Of a stretch of DNA of 64,000 bases, positions 12,201-27,200 are shown piece after piece. Below the pieces are notes generated by a model. That model was not told the origin of the DNA. It ran no database searches and saw nothing but the letters and a program-made list of their open reading frames with translations. This DNA comes from Limnomonas spitsbergensis (taxonomy: Eukaryota; Chlorophyta; Chlorophyceae; Chlamydomonadales): contig JAYJMM010000034.1 of the NCBI GenBank assembly GCA_037349105.1, positions 2,976,001-3,040,000 on the forward strand, in the 5' to 3' direction. A program made the position numbers and the translations under genes. Within the stretch, counting starts at the first letter, position 1, and the number at the start of each line of letters is the position of its first letter.

Positions 12201-15200
12201 AACGGGCTGCGTTCATCGGCCAACCTGATGGTACAAGCCCTGCTGCCTCACCCACAACCTTAATGTTCCATACCCCCTGAAATAGTCTATGGTTGAAACA
12301 GATCAGACAACCAAACGGATGGTTGAGGGTGCAGATGGGAGCTGCACCCTCAACCATCCGTTTAGAGTTTTAGGGCTTAAGGGTTCAGAGTTTATGGTTT
12401 ACGGTTTAGGGTTCAAGGCTTAGACAGACCAGACAACGGAATAGAAGGTCATGGGTGCAGATGGGAGCGCCGCTGACATGGCTATGGGCAGTTGCGTTAT
12501 CTCTGCAACGTCTAACACCTCATCTGCGGTTTGGTGGAAGTCTTTCATGCACCTTGAACCTTGCAACCCTGAAACCTGAACGAGTCAAACCTGTAACACT
12601 GCAACCTCGGACCCTCCCACCTGCACCCTGCACCCCCTCACCTGCAGGTTGGCCAGGGACCGCAGCCCGTTCTCTTCGATGCGCAGCTCCCGCAGGCGAG
12701 GCAGGCCGGCAAACGCATCAGGATCCACGTAACGGATGCGATTGCGGTCCAGCACCAGCTCCTGAGAGATCATTTAGAAATCCAGGGCTGGGTCAGAAGA
12801 GCCAGGTGTCACGTAACGTATGCAATGTGGCAGTCCAGGGGACCAGTACCTATTTCCCGGTGGGTAAAAATAAGGAGTGGGGGAGTCTATTTGGGCAGAA
12901 GGATTAGTCGGCTGAGGGGGAAATCAGGTTTTAGGCGGAAGAGTCCATTCCCACGTAACGGGTGCGATTGCAGTTCAGCACCAGCTCCTGGTAGGGAGGA
13001 TGAGGCGGGGAGTCCAGGGCTGCATTCAAGCAGACGGACCAGGAAGCTTGGGGAGATCCCTCCCTCCCTCTCCTCCTTACCAGCACCTGCCCTCAAAGTG
13101 TCCATGTGAGCGCTTTGCAGGTACAACTCGGCTACACCACGGTCCTCGTGGGCCTGGTGCAGCAAGCTCTGCTGCTGCCCCCACCGGCCGTCGGTAAGTC
13201 AAGGTTTCGTCCCGACTGGCCCGGTGGCAGTCGCCCGGCGCCGCCCCAACGGGGTTCTGGCACAAGGTAAAATAAAACGGCTGCCCCCCGACCTTCTTGC
13301 CTGCTAGTGACCCCTGCCCTCCTAGACCCTGGCCTACTGTTAAAAAAGAACCTGAACCTACCCCCCCTTGCCTGCTGTTTAATAGAATCTAGACCCTAAG
13401 CCCTCCTTGCCTGCAGGTTCACAAGGCCCGAGAGCCCATCGATACGTGTGATGTCATTGTTCTGTAGAAATAGTGACCTCAGGCTGCTTAAGAAGCCCAG
13501 TTGCAGAGAGCTGATGGAGGCCACCTGGTTGCCACCCAGCTGCAGCACCTGGAGGTGTGATGTGTGACATGGGAAAGTGTGATGTGAGACATGGGAAAGT
13601 GTGATGTGTGATGTGTAACAGGGCCAATGGGTGCCACACGAGTACCGCCCAGCTGCACCATCTGGATGAGTTGTGATGTGTGACATGGGGAAGTGTGATC
13701 TGTGGCAGGGCTGATGGATGCCACACGAGTACCGCCCAGCTGCAACATCTGGAGGAGGTGTGATGTGTGACATGCTGAAGTGTGATGTGTGACATGGGCA
13801 AGTGTGATGTGTAACAGGGCTGATGGACGCCACATGAGTACCGCCCAGCTGCAACATCTGGCAGATGTGTATTGTGCGGCATGCTCAAGTGTGATGTGTG
13901 GCATGGCTGATACAGAAGGAGTGATGCCGGGCATGTATGGTGTACGCCCCCTGATCGCCACCCAGATGCGACGTTTGGAGGAGGAGTAACGGGTGTCATA
14001 AACAAGTGTGATATGTGGCATGGCTGATACAAAAGAGTGATGCGTGCCACAGCTGATGGAGGCCACCTGTTTGCCGCCTAGCTTTAACACGTGTATGACG
14101 TGTAATGTGTGACGAGGTTTGGTATGGAGTGTGATATGGCTGATAAAGAAGGTGTGATGTGAGCCAGGGCTGATGGAGGCCATCTGGTTCCCACGTCTCC
14201 TGGCTCCGTTACCTGGAGACAACTCTCAGCTCCGTTACCCACAGACATCGCCTGGCTCCGTTACCCACATGCACCTCCTGGCTCCGTTACCCACACACGT
14301 CGCCTGACTCCGTTACCCATAGGCACCTCCAGGCTCTGTTACCCACAGGCACCTCCTGGCTCCGTTACCCACATACAGCTCCTGGCTCCGTTACTAACAG
14401 ACGTCCCCTGGCTCCGTTCATGATAGACATCCCCTGGCTCCGTTACCTGGAGGCAAGGGAATAACTCCCCATTGTCGATCACGAGCGCTGTCACCTCCCG
14501 CTGCGGGTCCGCTCCCGGGGCCGGCGATCCGGGCTGCGCCGCTGAGGCGGACGCCAGCAGTGCGCGCTGCAGGTCCGGGTTCTTCTCGGCCATGCGCTGG
14601 AGCATGAAGGTGCACTCCTCGCCCAGGCGGTTGCTGTTGAGCTTCAGCACGACAAGCTGCCGCAGCAGGGCCAGGCCTGAGGCGCAGCCGGGAGATGAGA
14701 GGGCAGCAGGGAGCGAGACATGAGGGGCAGAAGAGAGATAAGGGGGCAGCAAGGCCAGGCCTGTGGGGCAGAAGGGAGGTAAGAGAGCAGCAGGGAGCGA
14801 GGCAGTGTTGGCTTCAGCCAATGTCCGCACCTCGGCTACAGTACAGCTACAGCCCAGCTTCAGTTACGCTCCGCTTGGTTGCTGTTGAGCTTCAGCACCG
14901 CAAGGTGCGGCAGCAGGGCCAGGCCTGCCCGGTAGCGCGTGCGAGAGAGATAGTGTGATGGCGGGAGGGATCAAGGCAGTGTGGGCTTCAACACAGCCCA
15001 GCGCCTCAGCTATGTTCCACCAACATTTCAGCACCTCCGCTACCTTTCACCTAAAAGCTCAGTACCCCAGCTACATTCTGGCTACAGCTACAGCTCAGCA
15101 CGTCAGCTACATGTCAGCGACGGCCCGGCACCTCTTCTTTATTTCAGCTACAGCTCAACACCTCAGCTACAGCTAAGCAACTCAGCTACATGTCAGCTAC

Positions 15201-18200
15201 GTCCCGGTCGGCAGTTAGGAAAAGGGGTCTTGGTGCATCAGGCTGTGTGGCTTGGGCCGATGGCCATGGGGAGGTCAAGGTTTGGTCCCCATCAGCTAAG
15301 TGGTGTCTGCACAGCCGCCCCCCGAATGCAGTACAATACAGTACAACTAAGAAACACTGGTGTAGGTTTCAGGTAGGAGGGTCGATAGCCGTCAGGCAAC
15401 ACAGGATAGGATCCATCCAATGGCCAGTAACCTGCACCAGTATGGCTTTTCATATGTATATCAATTATCAAGACACACCAGGCACCAGGCAAATAATGAT
15501 GGATCTTAATGCTGGTGCCGCAACACCGGTCTGGTTCCGAGTACCGGTGATGAAGTCATGATCTGGATATTGGTAAGGTATCGGATAGCTAATCAATGAC
15601 GTTTATACTCATACGGTCATGGGTGGTTAATGTATGACATCAATACAAGAACCGTAGGGGACCGAGAATGTTTTTGAAGGGCGTTAATATAAAGGTACGG
15701 CACCGGGTAATTCATTAATGACACTAATACCAGAACCGTGAGTAACCCGGTAATTAATTAATTGACATAAACATCGGTATCAGGTATCAGGTATCAATAT
15801 TTATGACATTAATACTGGTGCGGTACCGGGTAATGAATTAATGAATTATTTGAATACTGCCTTCCCCGGGGTAGGGATGTTCGATTCTTTTCATGCTGAC
15901 CTTGGGGGGAATTCAGTTCTTCAATGCTGCCCTCAGGCCAGATTTTGATTTTTAATCCGTTCCCTCGGCATCGAAATTCACTTCATTAAAAACACGGCTC
16001 ACTGCAGCCATGCATTCCATATTAACAACCACTTCAACGTCCATTAAAATGCACCAGTAAAGACAGTCCTATGGGACTCTCCATGAATACTAAAATCCCT
16101 TGGCCTGATACCCCGGTGTAGCATGCAAATCTCCCACCCGATGTCTCTGCAGCTGAAGTCCCAAAACTATGAACTTCAACACTTGTGTTGGAGGGTTTAG
16201 GGTTTAGGTTCCAGGGTTTAATGGTTTAAAGTGCATTTTTTCTGTTCAGAATTGACGCGCGACCACGGCGTCTACCAGAGACATCCACCAAGATGTCAGG
16301 GTCGAGCGTCTAGGTTTTGGTCAAGGGTCTAGGGATTAGGGTCTAGGCCTCGAGGGTTCTGGGCCTGGAGCTGATGCCTGACCCCAGGGTTCACCTGACA
16401 CATCCACCAGCAGGTTTGCATCCAGGTTAAGCTCCTGCAGGTTCTCAAACTCCTCGGCCACAAACACGACACCCACGTCGCGTATCTGCACGCAGCGCAA
16501 CGCACACAGGGTGGACAAAGTGTGTGTCAGCAACAGGGTCCAGGCAGCCGATCAACAGAGCAAATGGCTGTATGGGCATTTTCATTGAGTCTCACGGCCA
16601 GGTAGCGGGGCGGAAAGCTTAAAGGATATTCGCATTTTCATCGAGCTCCAGGATTCAGACAGCAGGTCATGAAAGCTTGTAGATGTATGGGCTTTTTCAT
16701 TGAGCCTCATGGCCAGGTAGCGGGTCGGAAAGCTTAAGGGATATGAGCATTTTCATCGAGCAACAAGGTCCAGTCGCCAAGTCATGAAGGTAAAAGGCTA
16801 TATGATCGTATGAGCTATAGGGTCCAGGCAGCCGGTCAACAACGCGCATGTATGTATGAGCATTTCGATTGAGCCCCAGGATCCAGGCAACAGGTCAAGG
16901 AACCATGTGGTCACATGTGCAGCAAGATGCGAGCAGGTCAGTGAAGCATTCGCCGACATAACTTATAAGTATGCATGAAGCATTTTCATGGAGCAGCAGG
17001 GTCCTGGATCCAGGCAGCAGGCCAAGGAAAGCATGTGGCAACATGTGCAACAGGATGCAGGCAGGTCAGCGAAGCATTGATCGAGTTAAAAGCATGCATG
17101 AAGCATTTTCATGGTGCAGCAGGGTTCTGGATCCAGGCAGAAGGTCATGAAAGCATGTGGTGACATGCAAAACATAATGCAGGCAGGTCAGCGCATTAAT
17201 TGGGTTGTCGAGCACTCATTGGGTTGTTGCGCATTGATTGATAATGTAATAATTTGCATTGAGCAGCAGGGTCCAGGATTCAGGCAGCAGGTCTACGCAA
17301 AATGTGATGATATGACTAAACGAGCATTCATTGAGCGCCGTGAGCTGCAGCTTCAAACCCATCATTTATTCATTTGCCATGTTGCAGGGTCAACAATTCA
17401 GGCCTGAACATTTCCGTTTAAAACTGCATTGAAATGCTGGCATGGCCGCAACTCGGTTGGCGCCGAGAGGCGTTTGAGACCTGTGACCGCGAATGGGCGA
17501 CGCAACTCTCCCCCCCCCTCCATCCTCTCCCTCATCTCCCGCGACGCGTCCCATTGAGAGCTCAGCCTCTCCCACAGTCCACTTCCACATCTTGAGCTCC
17601 TGGTTTTTCTTCCAACAGGCATTTTTTTGGCACCAACAATTTAGGCATCAGGACATCTCTATGTTTTAGCAGTTTCGGAACTGCTTAATCAGGCTGTTAC
17701 GGCCGCATCTTCAGGGTTTAGGTTTGGCGCTTAGGACCTAGGCTCACAACTTGGCAATGCAGGTCCTGAACACACTCCTCCCCCTCAAAATAACCAGACC
17801 GCTCCTGCTCCCCCCCCCTCCCCTCATCCCCACCTTTAGCTGGGAGCAGTCCATGTCTCTAATGCGGTCGAACATGGTGTGCCCCAGCCGCTCCTCCAGA
17901 AAGTCGCGCGTGAGCCGACCAGAGTAGCGGGACTTGGCTGCGGCCTGCTCAGCCGCCTCAATGGGGATCCCGTCCAGGACCTGCAAGGGGGGTTGAGGGG
18001 CAAGGAGGAGGCAGAGAATCATCCGTCAGGATCATGCTCAGCCGCCTCAAACAAGATCCTGTCCTATCGGTATCCCGCCTCAATTGGGATCCCAGCCAGG
18101 ACCTGCGAGGCAGGCAGGAGGAGGAGGAGGAGCCTCATCCGCAGCATCATGCTCAGCCGCCTTGATGAGGATCCCGTCCTAAACCTGAGAGGTGGGTGAG

Positions 18201-21200
18201 AGAGGGGGATAGGAGGGTCAACTGGGAGCCTCGTGCTTGTTCTTAAACCCTAAACCTGAGAGGTGGGTGAGAGAGGGGGATAGGAGGGTCAACTGGGAGC
18301 CTCGTGCTTGTTCTTAAACCCTAAACCTGAGAGATGGGTGAGAGAGGGGGATAGGAGGGTCAACTGGGAGCCTCGTGCTTCTTCTTAAACCCTAAACCCT
18401 AAACCCTAACCAACAAGGCTGCCACCTGCCTTGAGCTTGCGGATGTTGTATATGAAGTACAGACGGTAGTCGTCGTTGGCTGCCGCCGCGGCTGCCGTGG
18501 CGGCGGCAGTCAGCGCGCCGCCCGCTGTCAGCGCCTGCGTGCCCGTGCAGGGGTTGCCGCTGAGGTCCAGGATGATCAGCTTGGGCAGGTCTCGGAGCCG
18601 CAAGCCCTCACGCAGCTCCTGGATACGATTGTTGCCTGAGCAGCAATAGCAGATCAGCAGCAGCAGCAGTAAGGATGTGAGCTACACAGCAGCAGCTGCA
18701 GCAGTGGCAACATCAGGAATGCAGCGGCAGCAGCAGTGGCAGCAGCAGCAGAAATGCAGCGGCAGCAGCAGCAGCAGCAGCAGCAGTAGCAGCAGTAACA
18801 ACAGTAACAGCAGGCAGCAGCAGCCCAGCAGTAGGAGCAGGAGATTTTCAACATCCCCCCTGCTTCCCATCCAGGGGCTTTGAACCCTCCCCCCCCTCCT
18901 CCCACCCAGGGTCAAGAGCCCTACCTGCATACAACTCCAGCAAGTTGACGAGGGCCTCCACTCCAGACAGGCTCACGAGCTCATTGTCTTCAATGCTTAA
19001 CTACAGCGGGGGGGGGGGGGGGATGGGGGGCGGGATGGAGGGCCAAGACAGCACGTCATGCCTGCAGAACTCAACTGGTGTTAAGGTTGTTGTTACAATG
19101 TTGACGCAACCGCCCACAGCTTTTTCTGAAAGGGCCAGGCAGAGGTTACCGGGAGGAAACCAGCACAGAAAACCAGAATGAAAGGTCTCTTTTTTCCCGC
19201 TAGACAGAGAAGCTATAAGGTCGACTGGTAATGGTCTACTGGCCCAATGGTCTGACGAGGTTACAGGATAAAGCCCAGAAATCTGAAAGGAGGAATGGAA
19301 TATGGAATGTGAAGAACCAGACACTTTCCAGCAGTACTGCTTTGGAGAATCATGAAGCCAGGGAGCTGGAGTGCTTGAGCCGTAAAGGTTGGGTGGCATC
19401 GACAGAGAATAATATTTCGTTGTCTACCCGGTACCTGTTCTTCGCCAATATGGTGAGTGGTCTGTTGAGCTCACCTGGACAAGGTTGGTGACGAAGGGCA
19501 TGAGGTCCAGCAACACAATCTTATTCCGCCCTAGCATCAGCTTCTTCAGCCTGGAAGGCAGGGAGGGGGGTATGGGGGAAAGGGTCAGGGAGGAGGAGGG
19601 CGGGGACGGTGAAGGGAGGCAGGGAGGGGTGTGTGTGGGGTGGGGGGTCGTGGAGGAGGTGCCTTCCTTAATCAACGCCTCAGGGCGTATAATCCGTATA
19701 TCTTCCTCTCTTTCTCTATGCCAACCGTTAAGCGAGCGCCTGGCTGTAAGCAAACACTTAACCCTCAACCCGAGGCAGCATTGGCTAGCCACAAATGAGG
19801 CCTCCGGCCAGAGGAAGTATTGTAGCTGACTTGTAGCCGAGAAACAAAAACACAAAACTGGGGCTTGAAGGTCATTAAGCTGAAACAATTGAAAACAGCG
19901 TGCAGACGCCCGTCCCAGGCAGGGCATAAAGTGCGCTCCAGACAGGCCCGTCCCAGGCAGGGCATAAAGTGCGCTCCAGACAGGCCCGTCCCAGGCAGGC
20001 ATAAAGTGCGCTCCAGACAGGCCCGTCCCAGGCAGGTTATAAAGTGCGCTCCAGACAGGCCCGTCCCAGGCAGGGCATAAAGTGCGCTCCAGACAGGCCT
20101 GTCCCAGGCAGGGCATAAAGTGCGCTCCAGACAGGCCCGTCCCAGGCAGGGCTTAAAGTGCGCTCCAGACAGGCCCGTCCCAGGCAGGGCATAAAGTGCG
20201 CTCCAGACAGGCCCGTCCCAGGCAGGGCATAAAGTGCGCTCCAGACAGGCCCGCATCCTTGACAGAAGAAGGCCTTGAATCACAAAATAAAAGGCCTCCC
20301 CGTCCCCCCAAGAGGCCAGCCGGTTGTCCTCCATGCACAGCTCCTCATGCAGCCAGTTTCCCTCCAGCTACCAAATACCACCCCAGCGGCACCCCAGCTA
20401 GCAGCAGCCATCCACCCAGGCACCCACCTGTTGAGCCCCTGCAGCCCCTTCATGCAGGCCAGCCGGCAGTTCTCCATACACTGCTCATCATGCAGCCAGT
20501 TTCCTTCCAGCTACCATCAGCCATCCACCCACCTATTGAGCCCTTGCAGCCCCTCTATGCATGCCAGCCGGTTGTCCTCCATGCAAAGCTCCTCAAGCGC
20601 CGTGCAGCACTCCAGGCCCTCGATGTGGCTGATCTGGTTGTCGACAAACCGGGCCGTGCGCAGCGAAACCAGGCTAGTCAGGTTCTGGAGCCGACGGATG
20701 TGCCGACGCTCCAGGCTGAGCTCGGTGATGTTGGCGAGGTTAGGGAGTGCGCCCGCGGGGGAGGGACACGAGGTGGTGGGGCAGCCTGTTTGATGTACAA
20801 GTGGAGGAGGAGGAGAAGTTTCAGGGAATGCACACACACACAGGCCGCCCACCGTTTTCTCGATCAACGTCTACATCTCCATCCTCCCCCCTCTCACCCA
20901 TTCGCCTGCATCCCCCTGTTCCCCTCCTACTACCTCATCCCCACCCTCCTCCACCCTCTACCAACCCTTTTCTCTACCTCACCCCCCCCCCCCACGACCC
21001 CCATCCCCTGTACTTGCCTGCCTCCCTCACCCCTCCTTCACCCCTCCCCCTCCCCTCCCCCCACACCCCCATCCCCTTTACTTGCCTGCCTCCCGCCATC
21101 TCCCAGACACTATCATCTGCATGGTGATGCCCCCCGCCGTGTCCTCAAACAGCGTCTTGTCCTCCACCGTCACCTCCAGCTGGTCAAACACCTCCAGGGA

Positions 21201-24200
21201 CCTCATCTTACGCAGCACTGTGGGCCTGGAGGGAAGGGTGAAGTGGGGTGAGGGTTCAGGGTTAAAACTCATCCAGGGACCGCAAGTTACACATGGCAAT
21301 GGGCCTGGAGGAGAGGGGAGGGGGTTCAGGGTTCAGTGTTGCAACTCCTCCAGGGAATGCAAGTTACACAGGACAGTGGGCCTGCAGGGAGTGGTGAGGG
21401 GGGGTGAGAGGGGGTGAGGGATCAGGGGTTTAAATCCTCAAGGGACTGCCCACACATACACGAAACAGTGGGCCTCAGACAGGAGGGGAGGAGGGTGAGG
21501 GGATCGAGGGTCGACGACAACCAGATATTCTGCCGCTTGAACCTGAAGCGTGAACCCTAAAAGCCCACCTGCCCACGGAACCCTCATACTTCAACCCTAC
21601 TCGCCTATTCGCCCGCTAGAATCTACATTTTGAGCCCTACTCGCCCACCTGCCCACTAAAATCTTAAGCTTAAACCCTACTCGCCCATCTGTCCGCTAAA
21701 CCTTTCAGCTTAAACTCTACTCACCGGTCTACCCGCTAAAACCTGTATCATAAACCCTGTTCACCCACCTGCCCGCTAGCCACAACTCGCGAACCAGCCC
21801 ACTTAACCCCACCGACCCACCTGCCCGCTAAAACCTGAAGTTTGAACCCTACCGGTATGACTTGTCATCGCACAGAGGGTTGTCCGAAAGGTCGAGGTAC
21901 GTCAGCTGAGGCGTGTACTTCTTGATCGCGTACACCTCCTCCAGCTTCAATATCTGCAGAGGGGTCAGCGTGTGTGAATTATGTGAATTCGTGTTTGCAC
22001 TTCAGTGACAATCTGAAGCGCACTGAAACCTGCGACATCATAATTGCCAACGGCCTGCGTGGGATCCTGTATAGCAGGAAGCCCTGCTGCTCAGGCTACC
22101 GGCCATAGGCTGGCCGATGTCTCTTCCCTCCGGCCCATCGGTGGCCGCCCAGGGGGCCCCCCCAAAGGCGGTGTGGTTAAACCAACAAACACTGTCCGAC
22201 ACGAAGCACGGACGCACGCAAACAGGAAAGGGATGCGGGTCCCATACAGAACATGGCAACATGCACCTTCGTGTCATTATATATTCGGTATAGGACACAA
22301 GGCAGTGGACCGTCAAGCAGGCAAACAGATGATGAAATGTTTCATCAGTTGAACTTCAAATGAAAGATGTTGGGCTTTAGGGTCCAACCCCAGCGCAGCC
22401 TAGTGGACTTGGTGTACTGGCAGTGATCAAGGGCCCTACCTGGTTACTGGACAGGTCCAGGTGCAGCAGGCCCTGCAGGCCCTGCCCCCTCCCCTCCCCC
22501 CCTCCTCCCTCCCCCCTCCTCCCCTCCCCCCTCCTCCCTCCCCCCCCCCCGTCCTCCCTCCTCCTCCCTCCCCCCTCCTCCCTCCCCCCTGCTCCCTACC
22601 TGGTTACTGGACAGGTCCAGGTGCAGCAGGCCCTGCAGGCCCTTGATCCCCTCCACCTTGCGCAGCAGGTTGTGGCCCAGGTCCAGACGGGTCAGACCTG
22701 ACAGCTCAGCCACACCCTCCACACGCTGGATCTCATTGAAGGTCAGGACCAGCGCACGCAGGCTGTCGCGCAGGCCCCCCAGGCCCTCAATGCGCTGGGG
22801 CACAGGGACAGGGTGCAGGGTTCAAGCTTCAGGGTTTGGGGTACAGGCTGCAGGCCCCCCAGGGGCACAGAGGCAGGGTTCAGTTTCAGTTTTCTAGTTT
22901 TCAGGGTACAGGGAAGGGGGGGTCGGCCTGGGGGGAGGCGGAAAATCTCCGCGGCTGGTTCCGGTGCGGGTCCCGACGCCCTTCCCCTTTCGACGTCAAG
23001 TTGGCACTTTCAAGTTAAACTTATCATGCATATTTAAAATTGGCATGCAAATCCCACAATGTGGGAGAGTGGGGAGAGCCAGGAGCAGGAGGTGTGCCTT
23101 GCCAAACCGTAGGTTTCGGAGATGCTCCGCTTCCTCCAGGCCGACCCCCCCTTGTACAGGGCTGAGACCCCCCAGGCCCTCAATGCGCTGGGTCACAGAT
23201 AATGGGTCCAGTGTTCAGGGTTCAGTGTTCAGGTTTCAGGGTGCAGACCCCCCAGGCCCTCAATGCGCTGGGTCACAGAGGCAGTGCCCAGTGTTCATGT
23301 TTCATGGTTCATGGTAAGGAGTGCTGAGTCCAGCGAAGTTTGGCGTTCAAGATAGTGCACAACAGTGCTTGCGAATGCGGGGTCTGGGCGAGGCTTTATG
23401 TGTTCCGTCGAGCGCCAAAATCTGCCAAGTTTTGTTTCAATGGGATCTCATCGAGGTACTTTGTCCAACCAGCACCTAGTTTCTGCTTTAATGGGATCCA
23501 TTTGAGGTAAGTGTGAACTGAGTGTGAGAGTGTGACAAGTTTTAATGGGATCCACTTGAGGTTATTTGTCCATGCAGCACCTAGTTTCGGATCAGACGTG
23601 ATTACGTGTGTTTGCTCGTAATGGGATCCACCCTTGTTCCGTCATTTTGGTGAGAGGGGGTCAGAAAGTGTAGGAGTGAGGCCAGCGTGAGGCATGTGTG
23701 AGATTTGTGTGAGATTGAGACCATTAAGAGTGTGAGCCAAGTGTGAGGCAAGTGTGAACTGAGTGTGAGAGTGTGGCAAGTGTGAGTGTAAGACGAGAGT
23801 GGCACCAGTAAGAGTGTGAGGCAAGTGTATGAGTGTTGATCCAGCGTGAGGCTCACACCTTTAGGCCGCAGTTGTGCAGATCCAGCGTGGTGACCGACGA
23901 CAGTGGCCGCGCCCCCCCCAGCCACTGCGTCAGCGTCTCCTCAGACAGCACCGCCACCTTCGGCCGCGGCGCCGACAGCGGCAGCCGCGCCAGCAGCAGG
24001 TCCACCTCGGTCTCCTCGCGCGCCCACAGGTCGCGGAGCGGTGACAGCTGCTTCGGCGACAGCGGCACCAGCCCGACCTTCCCAGAGTCCGCCCGGCTGA
24101 GCGGCGGGGCGCTGCCGCAGTCCAGGCACAGCGCGAGCCACGGGAGTAGAGGCCGCGCCAGCGGGCGCAGATCGGGGTCCAGCCCTTCGTGCAGGGTCTG

Positions 24201-27200
24201 CGCGGCTTCAGGGCTCACCACGGCGGGCATGCCCGCGCCAGCGGACGCCGGCGCCGGCGCGTGCAGCTTGCTGGCGCCATCGAGCTTGTACTGGAACTCG
24301 ATGATGTACTCGGGCAGTACGAGCGAGTTGTCCAGGATGTACCTGCGCGGTACGTGCAAAACTGAGGGAGTGAAAAGAGAGGTAGTACAAGCGATGGCCA
24401 GGCCAAGGGAAGGCGGAACACACAGCAGTACACTCGAATCCAGCGAGCAGGCCAGCAGTGTATGCGGGCCAGCAGGCGTAGCTGAGGAGGCGGGAGGATG
24501 GTGCTGATTGGTGTGTCCCCGGGCAGGGTGCAGTGCACATATTCTATGCAGGTCTCCTAGTTCAAGGACTAAACAAATTGTAGTACCCGCAACACCCATC
24601 CTGACGCACCACATCCGCTGCTTGGTGTCCCCAGGTCGGGTGCAGTGCAGATATTCCATACTGGTCTCCTAGTTATGGAACTGAACACATCTAGGACCCG
24701 CAACACCCATCCTGACACGCACCACATCCGCTGCTTGGTGTCCCCAGGTCGGGTGCAGTGCAGATATTCCATACTGCTCTCCTAGTTATGGAACTGAACA
24801 CATCTAGGACCCGCAACACCCATCCTGACACGCACCACATCCGCTGCTTGGTGTCCCCGGGCCGGGTGCAGTGCAGATATTCCATACTGGTCTCCTAGTT
24901 ATGGAACTGAACACATCTAGGACTCGCAACACCCATCCTGACACGCACCACATCCGCTGCTTGGTGTCCCCAGGTCGGGTGCAGTGCAGATATTCCATAC
25001 TGGTCTCCTAGTTATGGAACTGAACACATCTAGGACCCGCAACACCCATCCTGACACGCACCACATCCGCTGCTTGGTGTCCCCAGGTCGGGTGCAGTGC
25101 AGATATTCCATACTGGTCTCCTAGTTATGGAACTGAACACATCTAGGACTCGCAACACCCATCCTGACACGCACCACATCCGCTGCTTGGTGTCCCCAGG
25201 TCGGGTGCAGTGCAGATATTCCATACTGGTCTCCTAGTTATGGAACTGAACACATCTAGGACCCGCAACACCCATCCTGACACGCACCACATCCGCTGCT
25301 TGGTGTCCCCAGGTCGGGTGCAGTGCAGATATTCCATACTGGTCTCCTAGTTATGGAACTGAACACATCTAGGACTCGCAACACCCATCCTGACACGCAC
25401 CACATCCGCTGCTTGGTGTCCCCAGGTCGGGTGCAGTGCAGATATTCCATACTGGTCTCCTAGTTATGGAACTGAACACATCTAGGACCCGCAACACCCA
25501 TCCTGACACGCACCACATCCGCTGCTTGGTGTCCCCAGGTCCGGTGCAGTGCAGATATTCCATACTGGTCTCCTAGTTATGGAACTGAACACATCTAGGA
25601 CTCGCAACACCCATCCTGACACGCACCACATCCGCTGCTTGGTGTCCCCGGGCCGGGTGCAGTGCAGATATACCATACTGGTCTCCTAGTTATGGAACTG
25701 AACACATCTAGGACTCGCAACACCCATCCTGACACGCACCACATCCGCTGCTTGGTGTCCCCAGGGCCGGGTGCAGTGCAGATATTCCATACTGGTCTCC
25801 TAGTTATGGAACTGAACACATCTAGGACCCGCAACACCCATCCTGACACGCACCACATCCGCTGCTTGGTGTCCCCGGGCCGGGTGCAGTGCAGATATTC
25901 CATACTGGTCTCCTAGTTATGGAACTGAACACATCTAGGACCCGCAACACCCATCCTGACACGCACCACATCCGCTGCTTGGTGTCCCCAGGTCGGGTGC
26001 AGTGCAGATGTTCCATACTGGTCTCCTAGTTATGGAACTGAACACATCTAGGACCCGCAACACCCATCCTGACACGCACCACATCCGCTGCTTGGTGTCC
26101 CCAGGTCCGGTGCAGTGCAGATATTCCATACTGGTCTCCTAGTTATGGAACTGAACACATCTAGGACTCGCAACACCCATCCTGACACGCACCACATCCG
26201 CTGCTTGGTGTCCCCGGGCCGGGTGCAGTGCAGATATTCCATACTGGTCTCCTAGTTATGGAACTGAACACATCTAGGACCCGCAACACCCATCCTGACA
26301 CGCACCACATCCGCTGCTTGGTGTCCCCAGGTCGGGTGCAGTGCAGATATTCCATACTGGTCTCCTAGTTATGGAACTGAACACATCTAGGACCCGCAAC
26401 ACCCATCCTGACACGCACCACATCCGCTGCTTGGTGTCCCCGGGCCGGGTGCAGTGCAGATATTCCATACTGGTCTCCTAGTTATGGAACTGAACACATC
26501 TAGGACTCGCAACACCCATCCTGACACGCACCACATCCGCTGCTTGGTGTCCCCAGGTCGGGTGCAGTGCAGATATTCCATACTGGTCTCCTAGTTATGG
26601 AACTGAACACATCTAGGACTCGCAACACCCATCCTGACACGCACCACATCCGCTGCTTGGTGTCCCCAGGTCGGGTGCAGTGCAGATATTCCATACTGGT
26701 CTCCTAGTTATGGAACTGAACACATCTAGGACCCGCAACACCCATCCTGACACGCACCACATCCGCTGCTTGGTGTCCCCAGGTCGGGTGCAGTGCAGAT
26801 ATTCCATACTGGTCTCCTAGTTATGGAACTGAACACATCTAGGACCCGCAACACCCATCCTGACACGCACCACATCCGCTGCTTGGTGTCCCCAGGTCGG
26901 GTGCAGTGCAGATATTCCATACTGGTCTCCTAGTTATGGAACTGAACACATCTAGGACCCGCAACACCCATCCTGACACGCACCACATCCGCTGCTTGGT
27001 GTCCCCAGGTCGGGTGCAGTGCAGATATTCCATACTGGTCTCCTAGTTATGGAACTGAACACATCTAGGACTCGCAACACCCATCCTGACACGCACCACA
27101 TCCGCTGCTTGGTGTCCCCAGGTCCGGTGCAGTGCAGATATTCCATACTGGTCTCCTAGTTATGGAACTGAACACATCTAGGACCCGCAACACCCATCCT

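Noticed and set aside
13454..14222. Minus-strand frames of about 200-240 codons rich in His/Ser/Thr
   Set aside because: They run across GTGTGATGTGTGACATGG repeats and exon 25 head copies. The family motif is confined to short pieces and phases do not fit.
20196..21251. 351-codon plus-strand frame
   Set aside because: It is antisense to LRRC9 exons 17-18 and crosses the 37-bp repeat. It is proline-rich low complexity with no domain.
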